From assembly GCA_028281625.1 (NCBI GenBank), contig JANQJN010000003.1, positions 1 to 47,166 of the forward strand: a DNA stretch of 47,166 nucleotides, read 5' to 3'. The DNA comes from Emcibacteraceae bacterium. GTDB lineage: Bacteria > Pseudomonadota > Alphaproteobacteria > Sphingomonadales > Emcibacteraceae. The notes beneath the pieces were generated by a model. The model ran no database searches. It saw nothing but the letters and a program-made list of their open reading frames with translations, and was not told where the DNA came from. This document shows, piece after piece, positions 9,101-17,411 of this stretch (positions are counted from its first letter, which is position 1; every line of letters begins with the position of its first letter). A program made the position numbers and the translations under genes.

Positions 9101-9742
9101 AAGGCCAATGAAAGGTTGAACCAGTCGGCCAATCAGGCTGTGAATTTTAATGGGTGCTTCTGTCACCACCAGACAAATGCAATCTTCACCATGGTCAATT
9201 TCTGGGCAGTGATTTCTAGTATCGTCATCTGCAATTTCCATAAGCCCGGGGGTAAATTGAGCTTCGCCAACACGGTAACTGCCCTGAAGAACCAGGGTCA
9301 TTTCAAGACCATTGTGATCGTGCGCTGGCACTTTTGCTCCGCCTTTGGCGCGAAGTAGCCACAGTCTTTCATCATTTGGGCCGGTCCATAATCGAACTTG
9401 TGAAAGGCCAGGGCCCATCATTTTCCACTTAAGTTCATCAAGTGGTTTATCAAGATATTCTGCTAGTGGGGCCGGAAGTTTGCTGTCCTGGAGTGCTGGT
9501 TCATCATTTGCAGGAACACCATCAAGCTTGCTCATTAGATCTTCAAAAAGATCATCTGAAATCTCAGCTGGCTGAGTATTTTCCATAAGGCCACCACCAA
9601 TCGCTTCAGCGTCCAAGACCTTCTGTTGTAGTTCAGGGTGGTAATGACAATGGCTTGCGACCACGAGCGCATGGGCTTCGCTCAACGCGCCTGACGCGTA
9701 GGACACGATCCATTCATCAGTTATGATACCGTGCGGGGTCAT
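9098..9742 (-). CDS. chrR: ChrR-type cupin anti-sigma factor
   Basis: Anti-sigma factor that holds RpoE inactive until singlet oxygen or related stress. The 214 residues align closely with R. sphaeroides ChrR: N-terminal anti-sigma domain (ALSEAHALVVASH..., residues 19-31) and C-terminal cupin. Cupin metal ligands are conserved at H141, H143, E147 and H178. The anti-sigma zinc site differs: H4 and H31 are kept, but the two cysteines expected near 35 and 38 are H35 and L38. The ATG overlaps the rpoE stop by 4 nt, so sigma and anti-sigma are co-translated. Confidence 0.92.
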   Translation of the reverse strand: MTPHGIITDEWIVSYASGALSEAHALVVASHCHYHPELQQKVLDAEAIGGGLMENTQPAEISDDLFEDLMSKLDGVPANDEPALQDSKLPAPLAEYLDKPLDELKWKMMGPGLSQVRLWTGPNDERLWLLRAKGGAKVPAHDHNGLEMTLVLQGSYRVGEAQFTPGLMEIADDDTRNHCPEIDHGEDCICLVVTEAPIKIHSLIGRLVQPFIGL

Positions 9743-10305
9743 CTTAATTCTCCTAATTCATTTCGCAGCACCTGAAACGCCATCCTAATCCGCGATTTAA
9801 CCGTACCTAGCGGCAATCCGGTTTCTGCGGCGATCTCAGAGTGCGATAACTCTTTGAAAAACGAAAGCTCTATGACTGTTCGTTGATCAGTACTTAACTT
9901 TTTCATTGCTTCAATTATCAATGTTGATCTTTCCTGCGCTTCAAAAGGCTCATCCGTTCTTTCGGGGGCGACCATTTCTTTCATATGGTCTTCTGCATTT
10001 ACGGTGGCGTATTTTTGCCGCCTGGAATGATCAATAAACTTGTTTCTTGCGACCCTGAAAAGCCAGGTTGACAGCTTGGCCTTCTCAGCGTCAAATTTTT
10101 CTGCCTTTTGCCACAGTATCATCATCACTTCCTGCGCCAGTTCTTCGGCCTTCTGGTTACCAATTTTAAAGTTCAGCAAATATGACTTTAAACGCGGTGC
10201 AAAATGATAAAACAGGGTTTTAAAGGCTTCCTTATCCTTGTTTTTTGCAACAAGAACGACAAGCTGTTCGTGACTTAATAGCGCAGCGCTATTTTGTTCC
10301 TCCAT
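9739..10305 (-). CDS. rpoE: ECF sigma factor, RpoE/ECF11 type
   Basis: Sigma factor that would direct RNA polymerase to the TRATCC-type promoters in this window. From the start at 10305 it has 188 residues: region 2 with the FHHFAPRLKSY-like core (YHFAPRLKSYLL) and ELAQEVMMILWQKA, and region 4 with DQRTVIELSFFKELSHSEIA and GTVKSRI. A longer frame reaches an ATG at 10416, but the promoter at 10421-10450 predicts transcription to begin near 10414, after that codon, and an AGGGGAG ribosome site stands just before 10305. This leaves a leader of about 110 nt. Partner: the overlapping chrR. Likely autoregulated. Confidence 0.93.
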   Translation of the reverse strand: MEEQNSAALLSHEQLVVLVAKNKDKEAFKTLFYHFAPRLKSYLLNFKIGNQKAEELAQEVMMILWQKAEKFDAEKAKLSTWLFRVARNKFIDHSRRQKYATVNAEDHMKEMVAPERTDEPFEAQERSTLIIEAMKKLSTDQRTVIELSFFKELSHSEIAAETGLPLGTVKSRIRMAFQVLRNELGELR

Positions 10306-10420
10306 AAGCTCCCCTTTCACCAAATAGATAGGCCGAGTATCTGCCAAATGCGGCGTTGGCGTCAAGGTCGATGAACTGTCTTTAACAGCTTTATCTAGTT
10401 GCGTTGTCGTTAACATGCTT

Positions 10421-10450
10421 TCTATACGGCTGTATTTGCCGGTCGGATCA
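10421..10450 (-). promoter_or_regulatory. Putative autoregulated RpoE promoter of rpoE-chrR
   Basis: Minus strand: TGATCC (10450-10445), 18-nt spacer beginning GACCGG, TATAGA (10426-10421). It matches the R. sphaeroides RpoE -35 consensus and the two other sites in this window in box sequence and exact spacing. Confidence 0.68.
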
Positions 10451-10491
10451 CTAGTTTTTAAATTTTTTTTAGAATTATGCTTTTTGAAGAA

Positions 10492-11721
10492 TTATGCGGC
10501 GTCAGCAAGAATGGGTATGGTTTTACGCAAGCGTAGATATACAAGCGCATAGATAGTCATACCAATAAGGGAGGCAACAGCACACATATTAAATACGGCG
10601 TCAAAGCCTAGTTCACGGCTCAGCAGCCATGCGGCGATGTTGGGGCCAACAATCTGTCCTACCCCTTGTGCTCCAGGGATCAAAGTTACATATTTTCCGG
10701 TGCGGTCAAAGTTTGACATGGTGCCCATTTGATAAACATCGACAAAAATCCACAGGAAGTTAAACCCATATACACTAGCCAGAAAGCCCAGTTGAGTGAT
10801 GTTACCCGCCATCAGGTTTGCGGACACCGCAACAAAGAAAAGCGCTATGAGTAGTGGTTTTGAAAGTCCAAATCTGTCGCTGATCAGTGTCGCGACCAGG
10901 CAACCACAAAGGCTCATAAGCGACGCATAGCTAATTGCAGTTGCGACCATGCTATCATCAAGGCCCGCACCCACGGACGCAATTTCAATGTTGGTCCAGT
11001 AAGTTCCAATATTGCAATAAGTGAAGAAGACCGCGCCCAGGCACAGCCATGGAATGATTTTGGCAACATTAAATTGACTGCCAGCAGCCGATGTTTCGCG
11101 TTCAACCGATTGATTTTCTTCGGTTTTTACCGAAGCTTTGGCAGGTATCCAATGCAAAAACAGAAGGCTCAACAGATAAAGCCCAATGAACAGGCCGTAA
11201 ATGCCATTAACCGGCAAATAAGGCAGGAAAGTTACCTCGGCAAACTGCGTGAAGGCAAAAGCAAATAGCATTAGATTGAAGGCGCGTGCGGGCCGCGCTG
11301 TTCCGCCCAATGTTGCTATGGCCATTGAAGTATATATGCCGCTACCGACACCGGCCAATGCCCTGAGCCACAGCGTTGCATCATAACTTACATAAATAAT
11401 GCAAAGGCTGTTGGCCACCACAGCCATAAAAATGCCAGCAAGTACAACAAGACGTCTGTTGACGCGATTTATAAACAAGGAAGCAACAAGCGCACCCAGC
11501 GACATGCCGCCCATGTCTGCGCCAGCGACACGATTTACTTCAGCAGGGCTAAAGCCAAGTTGTTCCACCCATGTGGTGCTGATGACAGGAATTCCGACGA
11601 CAACCGCATAACCAAGCAGCGCCATGTAAAGTGCAGCAGTGATAGACCGCCAACCGTCAAAGACAGTTTTTTCACGAATTAGTTCGTTCTCTCTCGGCGA
11701 CGCCGGATTGCCATCATCCAT
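10492..11721 (-). CDS. Major facilitator superfamily transporter
   Basis: Inner-membrane transporter of 409 residues with about 12 hydrophobic helices in two halves, split by a charged loop (KASVKTEENQSVERET, about residues 197-212). The family loop after helix 2 appears as FINRVNRRLV. It is the last gene of a four-gene minus-strand unit: beta-alanine aminotransferase, malonate-semialdehyde dehydrogenase, Rieske oxygenase, MFS. The context suggests uptake of the oxygenase substrate, such as a quaternary or polyamine-like compound, but the sequence does not define a substrate. No terminator was recognised before the rpoE promoter region. Confidence 0.88.
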   Translation of the reverse strand: MDDGNPASPRENELIREKTVFDGWRSITAALYMALLGYAVVVGIPVISTTWVEQLGFSPAEVNRVAGADMGGMSLGALVASLFINRVNRRLVVLAGIFMAVVANSLCIIYVSYDATLWLRALAGVGSGIYTSMAIATLGGTARPARAFNLMLFAFAFTQFAEVTFLPYLPVNGIYGLFIGLYLLSLLFLHWIPAKASVKTEENQSVERETSAAGSQFNVAKIIPWLCLGAVFFTYCNIGTYWTNIEIASVGAGLDDSMVATAISYASLMSLCGCLVATLISDRFGLSKPLLIALFFVAVSANLMAGNITQLGFLASVYGFNFLWIFVDVYQMGTMSNFDRTGKYVTLIPGAQGVGQIVGPNIAAWLLSRELGFDAVFNMCAVASLIGMTIYALVYLRLRKTIPILADAA

Positions 11722-11735
11722 ACAATATTGCTTTA

Positions 11736-12971
11736 CTAATCAGCCTTTTCTAGTTCAGCCAGATACCAGTCATAGATTTTATCAATAAGGTATTCCATGT
11801 CTGATAAGGGGCCTGGTTCATACTTTTTACTGTTAATGCCTTTTTGGTTGTCGACGATGATCCGCTCATCCGCGAGTGTTGTCACATTCCAAAGCCAGGT
11901 CAGTTTTTCCAGATCATAATCTTTGCCTTCTTCCGCATCTTTACGGACCAGCCAATATTGTTGACAGGCACTGGTGTCGGGACCTGTGGGCACAAAAACA
12001 TACACAACCGCATGGTCGTTATAGATAAAGAAATGGCTGAGCAAGCCAATGTTTAGGTCAGATCCACCATGATCATATCCTTTAAGATTACCCAGAAGCG
12101 GCGCTACCGGTTCACCGTCCTTGCTGCCGGTTTTATATTGCTCAAAAAGGGCATACCGGCCATAGGCATATTGCTCCTGGCCTTCTTCCTGCTTGTCATA
12201 TTGCTGATCCAGCACGATATTCTTGACACCGCAGGCTTCCATACGGCTTTCCATTGGCTTTTGCAGCTCATCGAACTCTTCAGGAACCACTTTCAGGGTA
12301 TGACTGAGCGCATATTCTGGATGCGACGGCGCACAGTGATAACATTCCTGGTAGTTTTCCAGCGTTACCTTCCAGTTCGCATCGATCGGATAGGTCTTGT
12401 GCGCAGCGACTTTCACGTTTTCAAAATCATACATTTCGAAAATTTCCGCAAGATCCCGCTTTGCATTGGAAAGCGATGTTGGGTTATCACTCAGGTTAAT
12501 GAAAATCATACCACCCACCAGCTCAACCGCACATTTGTGAAGGCTCAATTCTTCTTTCTTAAAGTCCTCCGGCATCGCGCGGGCAGATACAAGATTGCCA
12601 TCCACGTCATATCCCCATGCGTGGTAAGGGCAGATAAATCTTTTGGTTTTTCCAGATTCCCGTTTGCAAATCGCCGAGCCACGGTGACGGCAGACATTAT
12701 AAAAGGCGCCTACAGTGCCGTCCGTTTTACGAACAATAATGATATTTTCATCAAGAAGCTGGTAGGTGAAAAAATCACCCGTGTTTGGAATTTGCGTACT
12801 GTGTCCCACAAAAAGCCAATTGTTAAAAATAATTGCTTTCTTTTCCTTTTCAAAAATCTCTGGATCTTTGTAATAGTGTCTGGGGAGTGACCAGCCTTTT
12901 GGGCTGCCATTGATACGTGTATTGTTGCCAGCGTCCCCAAAATCGATAACGCGCTCTCTGAATTGACTCAT
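11736..12971 (-). CDS. Rieske non-heme iron oxygenase, quaternary-ammonium type (GbcA/CntA-like)
   Basis: Terminal oxygenase alpha subunit, 411 residues. The Rieske [2Fe-2S] ligands are C94, H96, C114 and H117 (CRH...CPYH). The mononuclear iron site is in ENYQECYHCAPSH with H212 and H217. The residue two before H212's Tyr (E209) is Glu, matching the bridging Glu of carnitine monooxygenase CntA (E-x2-H-x4-H) rather than the Asp usual in ring-hydroxylating dioxygenases. Known relatives attack glycine betaine, carnitine and stachydrine, often removing an N-methyl group as formaldehyde. No ferredoxin or reductase gene is in the window, so electrons must come from elsewhere. A strong AGGAGA ribosome site lies at the end of the preceding mmsA-like gene. 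Confidence 0.9.
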   Translation of the reverse strand: MSQFRERVIDFGDAGNNTRINGSPKGWSLPRHYYKDPEIFEKEKKAIIFNNWLFVGHSTQIPNTGDFFTYQLLDENIIIVRKTDGTVGAFYNVCRHRGSAICKRESGKTKRFICPYHAWGYDVDGNLVSARAMPEDFKKEELSLHKCAVELVGGMIFINLSDNPTSLSNAKRDLAEIFEMYDFENVKVAAHKTYPIDANWKVTLENYQECYHCAPSHPEYALSHTLKVVPEEFDELQKPMESRMEACGVKNIVLDQQYDKQEEGQEQYAYGRYALFEQYKTGSKDGEPVAPLLGNLKGYDHGGSDLNIGLLSHFFIYNDHAVVYVFVPTGPDTSACQQYWLVRKDAEEGKDYDLEKLTWLWNVTTLADERIIVDNQKGINSKKYEPGPLSDMEYLIDKIYDWYLAELEKAD

Positions 12972-12972
12972 A

Positions 12973-14472
12973 TTAATCTCCTGATGGAAAGCTTAAGTTT
13001 GCGCCTGCCATGATGCTCGTTGGCCAGCGCATCGTTACAGTTTTAATTTTGGTCCAGAACCTTACCCCTTCTGGTCCGTATATGTGGTGGTCGCCGAAGA
13101 TGGAACGTTTCCAGCCGCCAAAACTGTGATGCGCAAGCGGAACAGGTAGCGGTACGTTAACCCCAACCATTCCCACTTTAATCTTTTTGGCAAAGTTTCG
13201 TGCAATATCACCATCGCGGGTGAAAATGCAGGTTCCATTTCCATATTCATGATCCTGAACCAGCTTTACGGCTTCGTCGTAGCTCTCTGCACGTACGACA
13301 ACCAGCACTGGTCCGAAAATTTCTTCTTTATAGACATTCATGTCTTTGGTCACACGGTCAAGCAGGGTCGGGCCGCAGAAATAGCCATTTTCCATGCCGT
13401 CCGGTGCTTTAAAATCACGGCCATCGACGACGACGGTTGCGCCCTGACTTTCGCCATCACTGATAAGGCCCTGTACCCGGGCGTTGTGCTCTTTGGTGAT
13501 CAAGGGGCCCATCTCATTTTCTTTATCCATGCCGTTACCGACATTAATCTGGCCAGCACGTTTAGAAATGGATGCGACAAGTTTGTCAGCCACATCATCA
13601 CCAACGGCAACAGCGACCGAAAGCGCCATGCAGCGTTCGCCGGCGGAACCGTAAGCCGCGCCGATCATCGCATCAACCGCCTGTTCAAGGTCCGCATCCG
13701 GCATAATAATGGCGTGGTTTTTTGCACCGCCCAGCGCTTGCACACGCTTATTGTGGGAAGTTCCGGTGTGATAAACATACTCCGCAACCGGTGTTGATCC
13801 CACAAAGCTAACGGCTTGAATATCTTCATGTTTGAGCAGGTGATCAACGGCGACCTTGTCGCCATGAACCACATTAAACACACCATCCGGAAGCCCAGCT
13901 TCCTTAAACAGGCGCGCAAGAATATTGGCGGCTGATGGATCGCGCTCCGATGGTTTTAGGATAAAGGTATTACCGCAGGCAATAGCGATTGGAATGGTCC
14001 AGAGCGGCACCATCGCCGGGAAGTTAAAGGGTGTGATTGAACACACAACACCAAGGGCCTGACGGGTATTATAGCAATCAATGCCTGAACCCACCTGCTC
14101 AGAAAAGTCACCTTTGAGCATTTCCGGCATACCACAGGCATTTTCGACAATTTCAAAACCGCGCGTAAGCTCGCCCATAGCGTCATCCCAGACTTTACCA
14201 TGCTCACGGACAATGGCTGAACAGAGCTCATCACGGTTTTCCTCAAGCAGCTCACGGAATTTAAAAAGGATCGCGACACGCTTCATCAGGCCAGTGTCTG
14301 ACCAGCTATCAAAAGCGTCACTTGCAGCTGCTACAGCGGCGTCTACATCAGCGGTACTGGCAAGGCCCACTTCGCCCTGTTGATCACCCGTGGCAGGGTT
14401 AAAAATCGGCGCTGTACGATTGCCGCTAGCGGATACATATTCACCACCAATATAATGGTCAACTTTATACAT
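12973..14472 (-). CDS. mmsA: CoA-acylating malonate/methylmalonate-semialdehyde dehydrogenase
   Basis: Aldehyde dehydrogenase of 499 residues, the usual MmsA length. Catalytic Cys is C281 in GERCMALS. The MmsA signature ALGGAKNHAIIMPDADL replaces the ELGGK glutamate motif of hydrolytic aldehyde dehydrogenases, consistent with CoA-dependent deacylation. Reaction: malonate semialdehyde (or methylmalonate semialdehyde) + CoA + NAD+ to acetyl-CoA (or propionyl-CoA) + CO2. Lying 14 nt after a beta-alanine:pyruvate aminotransferase, it most likely ends the beta-alanine route that drains the aminopropyl part of polyamines. C-terminal residues are unusually variable but the enzyme looks intact. Confidence 0.93.
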   Translation of the reverse strand: MYKVDHYIGGEYVSASGNRTAPIFNPATGDQQGEVGLASTADVDAAVAAASDAFDSWSDTGLMKRVAILFKFRELLEENRDELCSAIVREHGKVWDDAMGELTRGFEIVENACGMPEMLKGDFSEQVGSGIDCYNTRQALGVVCSITPFNFPAMVPLWTIPIAIACGNTFILKPSERDPSAANILARLFKEAGLPDGVFNVVHGDKVAVDHLLKHEDIQAVSFVGSTPVAEYVYHTGTSHNKRVQALGGAKNHAIIMPDADLEQAVDAMIGAAYGSAGERCMALSVAVAVGDDVADKLVASISKRAGQINVGNGMDKENEMGPLITKEHNARVQGLISDGESQGATVVVDGRDFKAPDGMENGYFCGPTLLDRVTKDMNVYKEEIFGPVLVVVRAESYDEAVKLVQDHEYGNGTCIFTRDGDIARNFAKKIKVGMVGVNVPLPVPLAHHSFGGWKRSIFGDHHIYGPEGVRFWTKIKTVTMRWPTSIMAGANLSFPSGD

Positions 14473-14486
14473 TTTGTTTCTCTCTT

Positions 14487-15815
14487 TTAATCTATCTCGT
14501 TCGCTGCTTTTTTCAGCGCGTCAAATATGGGGTCCAGATCTTCCGGGTTGCTTACCAAAATAGGTGCGATGGCAATGGTATCACCATTTGACCGGACACC
14601 GATACCATGTTCGTAACATTTCAGGAAGAAATCATAAGACCGCGCACCGATTACGCCATCGCGCTGTGCGATGGTCAGGCCGCCAGCCAGCCCGATATTG
14701 CGAATGTCGGTGATATGGGGCTCGCCCTTCAAGCTGTGAAGCCCGTCTTCAAAATATTTGGCTACGGATCTGACATGGGCATAGACATTTTCTTCCTTAT
14801 ACACTTCCTGCGCGGCCAATCCCGCAGCAACCGCCAGTGGATGGGCTGAGTATGTGTAACCATGGAAAAATTCGATGCCCGCTTTGGTACCATCAATAAA
14901 CGTATCATATAGCTTTTTCGATGCGATCACTGCACCCATGGGTACGGCTGCATTGTTGATGCCTTTGGCCATGGTGCATATATCGGGCGTTACACCAAAA
15001 TAACTTGCTGCATTTGCGTCTCCAAGTCGGCCAAAAGCAGTAATTACTTCATCGAATATGAGCAAAATACCGTGCTTCTCGGTAATTTCACGAAGCTTTT
15101 TAAGATACCCCTTTGGCGGAAGGAACATGCCCGCGGAACCAATCATAGGCTCAACAATCACAGCAGCGATTGTCGTGGCATCATGAAGGGTAATGATCTG
15201 CTCCAGTTCTTTCAGATATTCCATCGGATCTGTTCCCGGCTCCCCGCGTGTGAAAGCATCGCGCTCTGCATTATAAGGAAACGGTAAATGATCCACACCA
15301 CCAAGTAGGCCACCGAAGAACTTGCGGTTATTGACCATACCACCAACGGATATGCCGCCAAAGCCTACACCGTGGTATCCGTTTACCCGTCCGATTAGGC
15401 GGGTGCGGGTACCTTCGCCGTTAATACGGTGGTACGCCAGCGCCATTTTAAGGGCGGTATCAACCGCTTCAGAACCTGAATTGGTAAAAAACACATGATC
15501 CAGATCGCCAGGGAATTGATCCGCAACCACATTGGCAAGATCAAATGCACTTTCGTGACCGAAGTTAAATGCGGTGGAATAATCCAGATTAGCGGCCTGT
15601 TTTTGAATAGCTTCGGTGATCTTTGGATGGCAGTGCCCCAGGTTTGAACACCAAAGCCCGGAAAAAGCATCAAGGATCTGCCGACCATCAGTTGTTTCAT
15701 AATAAAGACCCTTCGCGCTTTTATAAATGCGTGGCGTGTCCTTAAACGCCCGGTTTGGCGTAAAAGGCATCCAATAGGCGGCAAGATGGTCGTTCTTAGC
15801 GTCTGTGTGTTTCAT
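14487..15815 (-). CDS. Beta-alanine (omega-amino acid):pyruvate aminotransferase
   Basis: Class III PLP aminotransferase, 442 residues. The opening AAYWMPFTPNRAFKDTPRIY is typical of omega-amino acid:pyruvate aminotransferases. The PLP lysine is K284 (TMAKGINNAAVPMGA), and FDEVITAFGR carries the pyridine-binding Asp. Reaction: beta-alanine + pyruvate to malonate semialdehyde + alanine. It heads the minus-strand unit with mmsA, the Rieske oxygenase and the MFS transporter. A promoter (15856-15884) with a TTGTGATCACTA operator right after the -10 box lies upstream, divergent from the puuR-like gene. Confidence 0.93.
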   Translation of the reverse strand: MKHTDAKNDHLAAYWMPFTPNRAFKDTPRIYKSAKGLYYETTDGRQILDAFSGLWCSNLGHCHPKITEAIQKQAANLDYSTAFNFGHESAFDLANVVADQFPGDLDHVFFTNSGSEAVDTALKMALAYHRINGEGTRTRLIGRVNGYHGVGFGGISVGGMVNNRKFFGGLLGGVDHLPFPYNAERDAFTRGEPGTDPMEYLKELEQIITLHDATTIAAVIVEPMIGSAGMFLPPKGYLKKLREITEKHGILLIFDEVITAFGRLGDANAASYFGVTPDICTMAKGINNAAVPMGAVIASKKLYDTFIDGTKAGIEFFHGYTYSAHPLAVAAGLAAQEVYKEENVYAHVRSVAKYFEDGLHSLKGEPHITDIRNIGLAGGLTIAQRDGVIGARSYDFFLKCYEHGIGVRSNGDTIAIAPILVSNPEDLDPIFDALKKAANEID

Positions 15816-15842
15816 AGCACAATTACCATAATTGACTTATTT

Positions 15843-15854
15843 TTGTGATCACTA
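15843..15854. promoter_or_regulatory. Palindromic operator A
   Basis: TTGTGATCACTA, 11 of 12 matches to the repeated palindrome TTGTGATCACAA. It is one base downstream of the -10 box of the aminotransferase promoter, so a bound protein would block transcription there. It lies in the divergent region shared with the puuR-like gene. Confidence 0.7.
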
Positions 15855-15855
15855 C

Positions 15856-15884
15856 TATTTATGTTAATATATCAATAGTTTCAA
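15856..15884 (-). promoter_or_regulatory. Putative sigma-70-type promoter of the beta-alanine/Rieske operon
   Basis: Minus strand TTGAAA (15884-15879), 17-nt spacer, TAAATA (15861-15856), followed immediately by operator A. The start codon is 40 nt further down. Confidence 0.5.
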
Positions 15885-15968
15885 GTGTTTTTTGTGGAAA
15901 AATAAGTAGTTGAAATCTATTGTGGTTTTGTTAATATTGTGTAGTATTTTAAACAATGAAACGGTTGT

Positions 15969-16514
15969 ATGATGGTAAATGTGGCGAATCGACTACGTCT
16001 GATGCGTGAAACTGCAGGGCTTTCTCAGCGTGAACTTGCGCGAAAATCAGGCGTCAGCAATGGGACAATTTCACAAATTGAAAAGGGAAACAGTGATCCT
16101 TCTGTTGGACTTCTTAAACAAATTTTGGAGGGGCTTGAGCTATCCATCAGCGATTTTTTTGAAGAACGTACTCATTCTCGCGAGAAAATTTTCTTCAGTG
16201 TTGAGGACTTCGTAGATGTGGGTTCCGGTAGTGTCCAATTTCTTCAGATGGGCCCGTCTACGGCAGGACGGAAGCTGCAGTTTTATAAAGAAGTCTATCC
16301 AGAAGCAACTTCAACTGGTCACAAGTCCTTGGTTCATGAAGGTGAGGAAGCAGGGCTAATCCTGAAAGGTCAGCTTGAAGTCACTGTAGGCGATCAACGC
16401 CGCATTCTTTCTGCGGGGGAGGGATATTATTTTAACAGTATGATACCTCATAGTTTTCGCAATGTTGGAAATGAGCCTTGCGAGCTGATTAGCTCTTGTA
16501 CGCCACCCTTTTAG
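15969..16514 (+). CDS. PuuR-like XRE-cupin transcriptional regulator
   Basis: Protein of 181 residues, close to the 185 of E. coli PuuR, the putrescine-utilisation repressor. An XRE helix-turn-helix (LRLMRETAGLSQRELARKSG... about residues 9-63) is followed by a cupin ligand domain (HEGEEAGLILKGQLEVTVGD, then IPHSFRNVGNEPCELISSCT). The run HEGEE, ISSCTPPF at the end and PHSF correspond to HQGEE, ISAHTPTTF and PHSF of PuuR. It therefore probably senses a polyamine or its product and represses catabolic genes. Two ATG codons stand in tandem at 15969 and 15972. A second regulatory gene follows 18 nt later in the same direction. Confidence 0.86.
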   Translation: MMVNVANRLRLMRETAGLSQRELARKSGVSNGTISQIEKGNSDPSVGLLKQILEGLELSISDFFEERTHSREKIFFSVEDFVDVGSGSVQFLQMGPSTAGRKLQFYKEVYPEATSTGHKSLVHEGEEAGLILKGQLEVTVGDQRRILSAGEGYYFNSMIPHSFRNVGNEPCELISSCTPPF

Positions 16515-16532
16515 AAATTATCCTGTTGAACC

Positions 16533-17327
16533 ATGAAAAACGACAAAGCACAAATTGAAGACTGGGTTGCTGAGTACTTGTCCTATTGGGAGAAGTATGA
16601 CGTGGATGGCATCATGTCGTTTTATTCGGATACCATGAGCTATCATGATATGCCATCCGGGGAAGTGGTGGAGTATAAAGACCTCAGGCAATATATTATT
16701 GATACCTTCAATCTGACCAAAGATTACAGCCTTAAACTTAATGAAAATACCATCATTGAGGGGAATACCGCCTTCATTTATTGGACCCAAAGTTATGTTT
16801 CTTCGGATACAGGCAGGCGGGTCAAAGTTGAAGGGGTGGAGTTTATCGTTTTTCGTGATGATAAGATTCAAAGAATTCATGAATTTTACGAGTATCAGAC
16901 GACGGCTTCTGTGCTGATGCCGTCGCCGGGAACTGATAGCTATTTTGAAAAACTCACAAAGCTCGGTCTTACCAAGGAAATGACAGAGCAAATCTCTAAA
17001 GAACTCAATGAGTATCTTGAAAAAGAGAAACCGTTCCTTGAGCCTGATCTTGCTCTTGCGACCGTGGCTGAGCATCTCGGTTATACCAGAAATCAGATAT
17101 CTTTCGTGATTAATCACCTGCTTGATAAAACCTTTTATGACCTGATCAATGGTTGCCGAATTGACCATGCGGTTGCCAGTATGAAAAGGGCTGATAATAA
17201 CCTGTCGATACTCGAGCTCGGATTTGACGCAGGATTTAATTCAGTATCTGGATTTTATAGCGCATTTAAGAAACATACAGATAAAACGCCAGCGCAGTAT
17301 TTGCGGGAGCTAAACAGAGCAAATTAG
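16533..17327 (+). CDS. SnoaL/NTF2-like domain fused to AraC-type DNA-binding domain
   Basis: Protein of 264 residues with an unusual pairing. Residues 1-125 read as an NTF2/SnoaL-like alpha+beta barrel (WVAEYLSYWEKYDVDGIMSFYSDTM, then VEFIVFRDDKIQRIHEFYEY). Residues about 160-264 read as an AraC HTH pair: LALATVAEHLGYTRNQISFVIN and ILELGFDAGFNSVSGFYSAFKKHTDKTPAQY. The front domain would replace the usual AraC cupin as ligand sensor. It directly follows the puuR-like gene and probably helps control the downstream FAD/GcvT module. The HTH assignment is firm; the NTF2 assignment is from pattern and length only. Confidence 0.8.
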   Translation: MKNDKAQIEDWVAEYLSYWEKYDVDGIMSFYSDTMSYHDMPSGEVVEYKDLRQYIIDTFNLTKDYSLKLNENTIIEGNTAFIYWTQSYVSSDTGRRVKVEGVEFIVFRDDKIQRIHEFYEYQTTASVLMPSPGTDSYFEKLTKLGLTKEMTEQISKELNEYLEKEKPFLEPDLALATVAEHLGYTRNQISFVINHLLDKTFYDLINGCRIDHAVASMKRADNNLSILELGFDAGFNSVSGFYSAFKKHTDKTPAQYLRELNRAN

Positions 17328-17411
17328 ATTCTTCCGAACGGTCCCGCAAAGAAGACGGAAATAAAGCACCAAACCTATATTGGTCGCTTGAGAAATAGGG
17401 AAAATCTATTA

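Noticed and set aside
10306..10416. Longer N-terminus for RpoE from the ATG at 10416
   Set aside because: The predicted transcription start lies after that codon, the added residues match no sigma region, and a ribosome site precedes 10305.
12069..12890. Open frame of 273 codons on the plus strand
   Set aside because: It runs antisense through the Rieske gene, whose metal-binding motifs are clear; the product shows no recognisable domain.
16518..17168. Open frame of 216 codons on the minus strand
   Set aside because: Shadow of the AraC-type gene on the plus strand, which has a clear HTH region and a coherent operon position.
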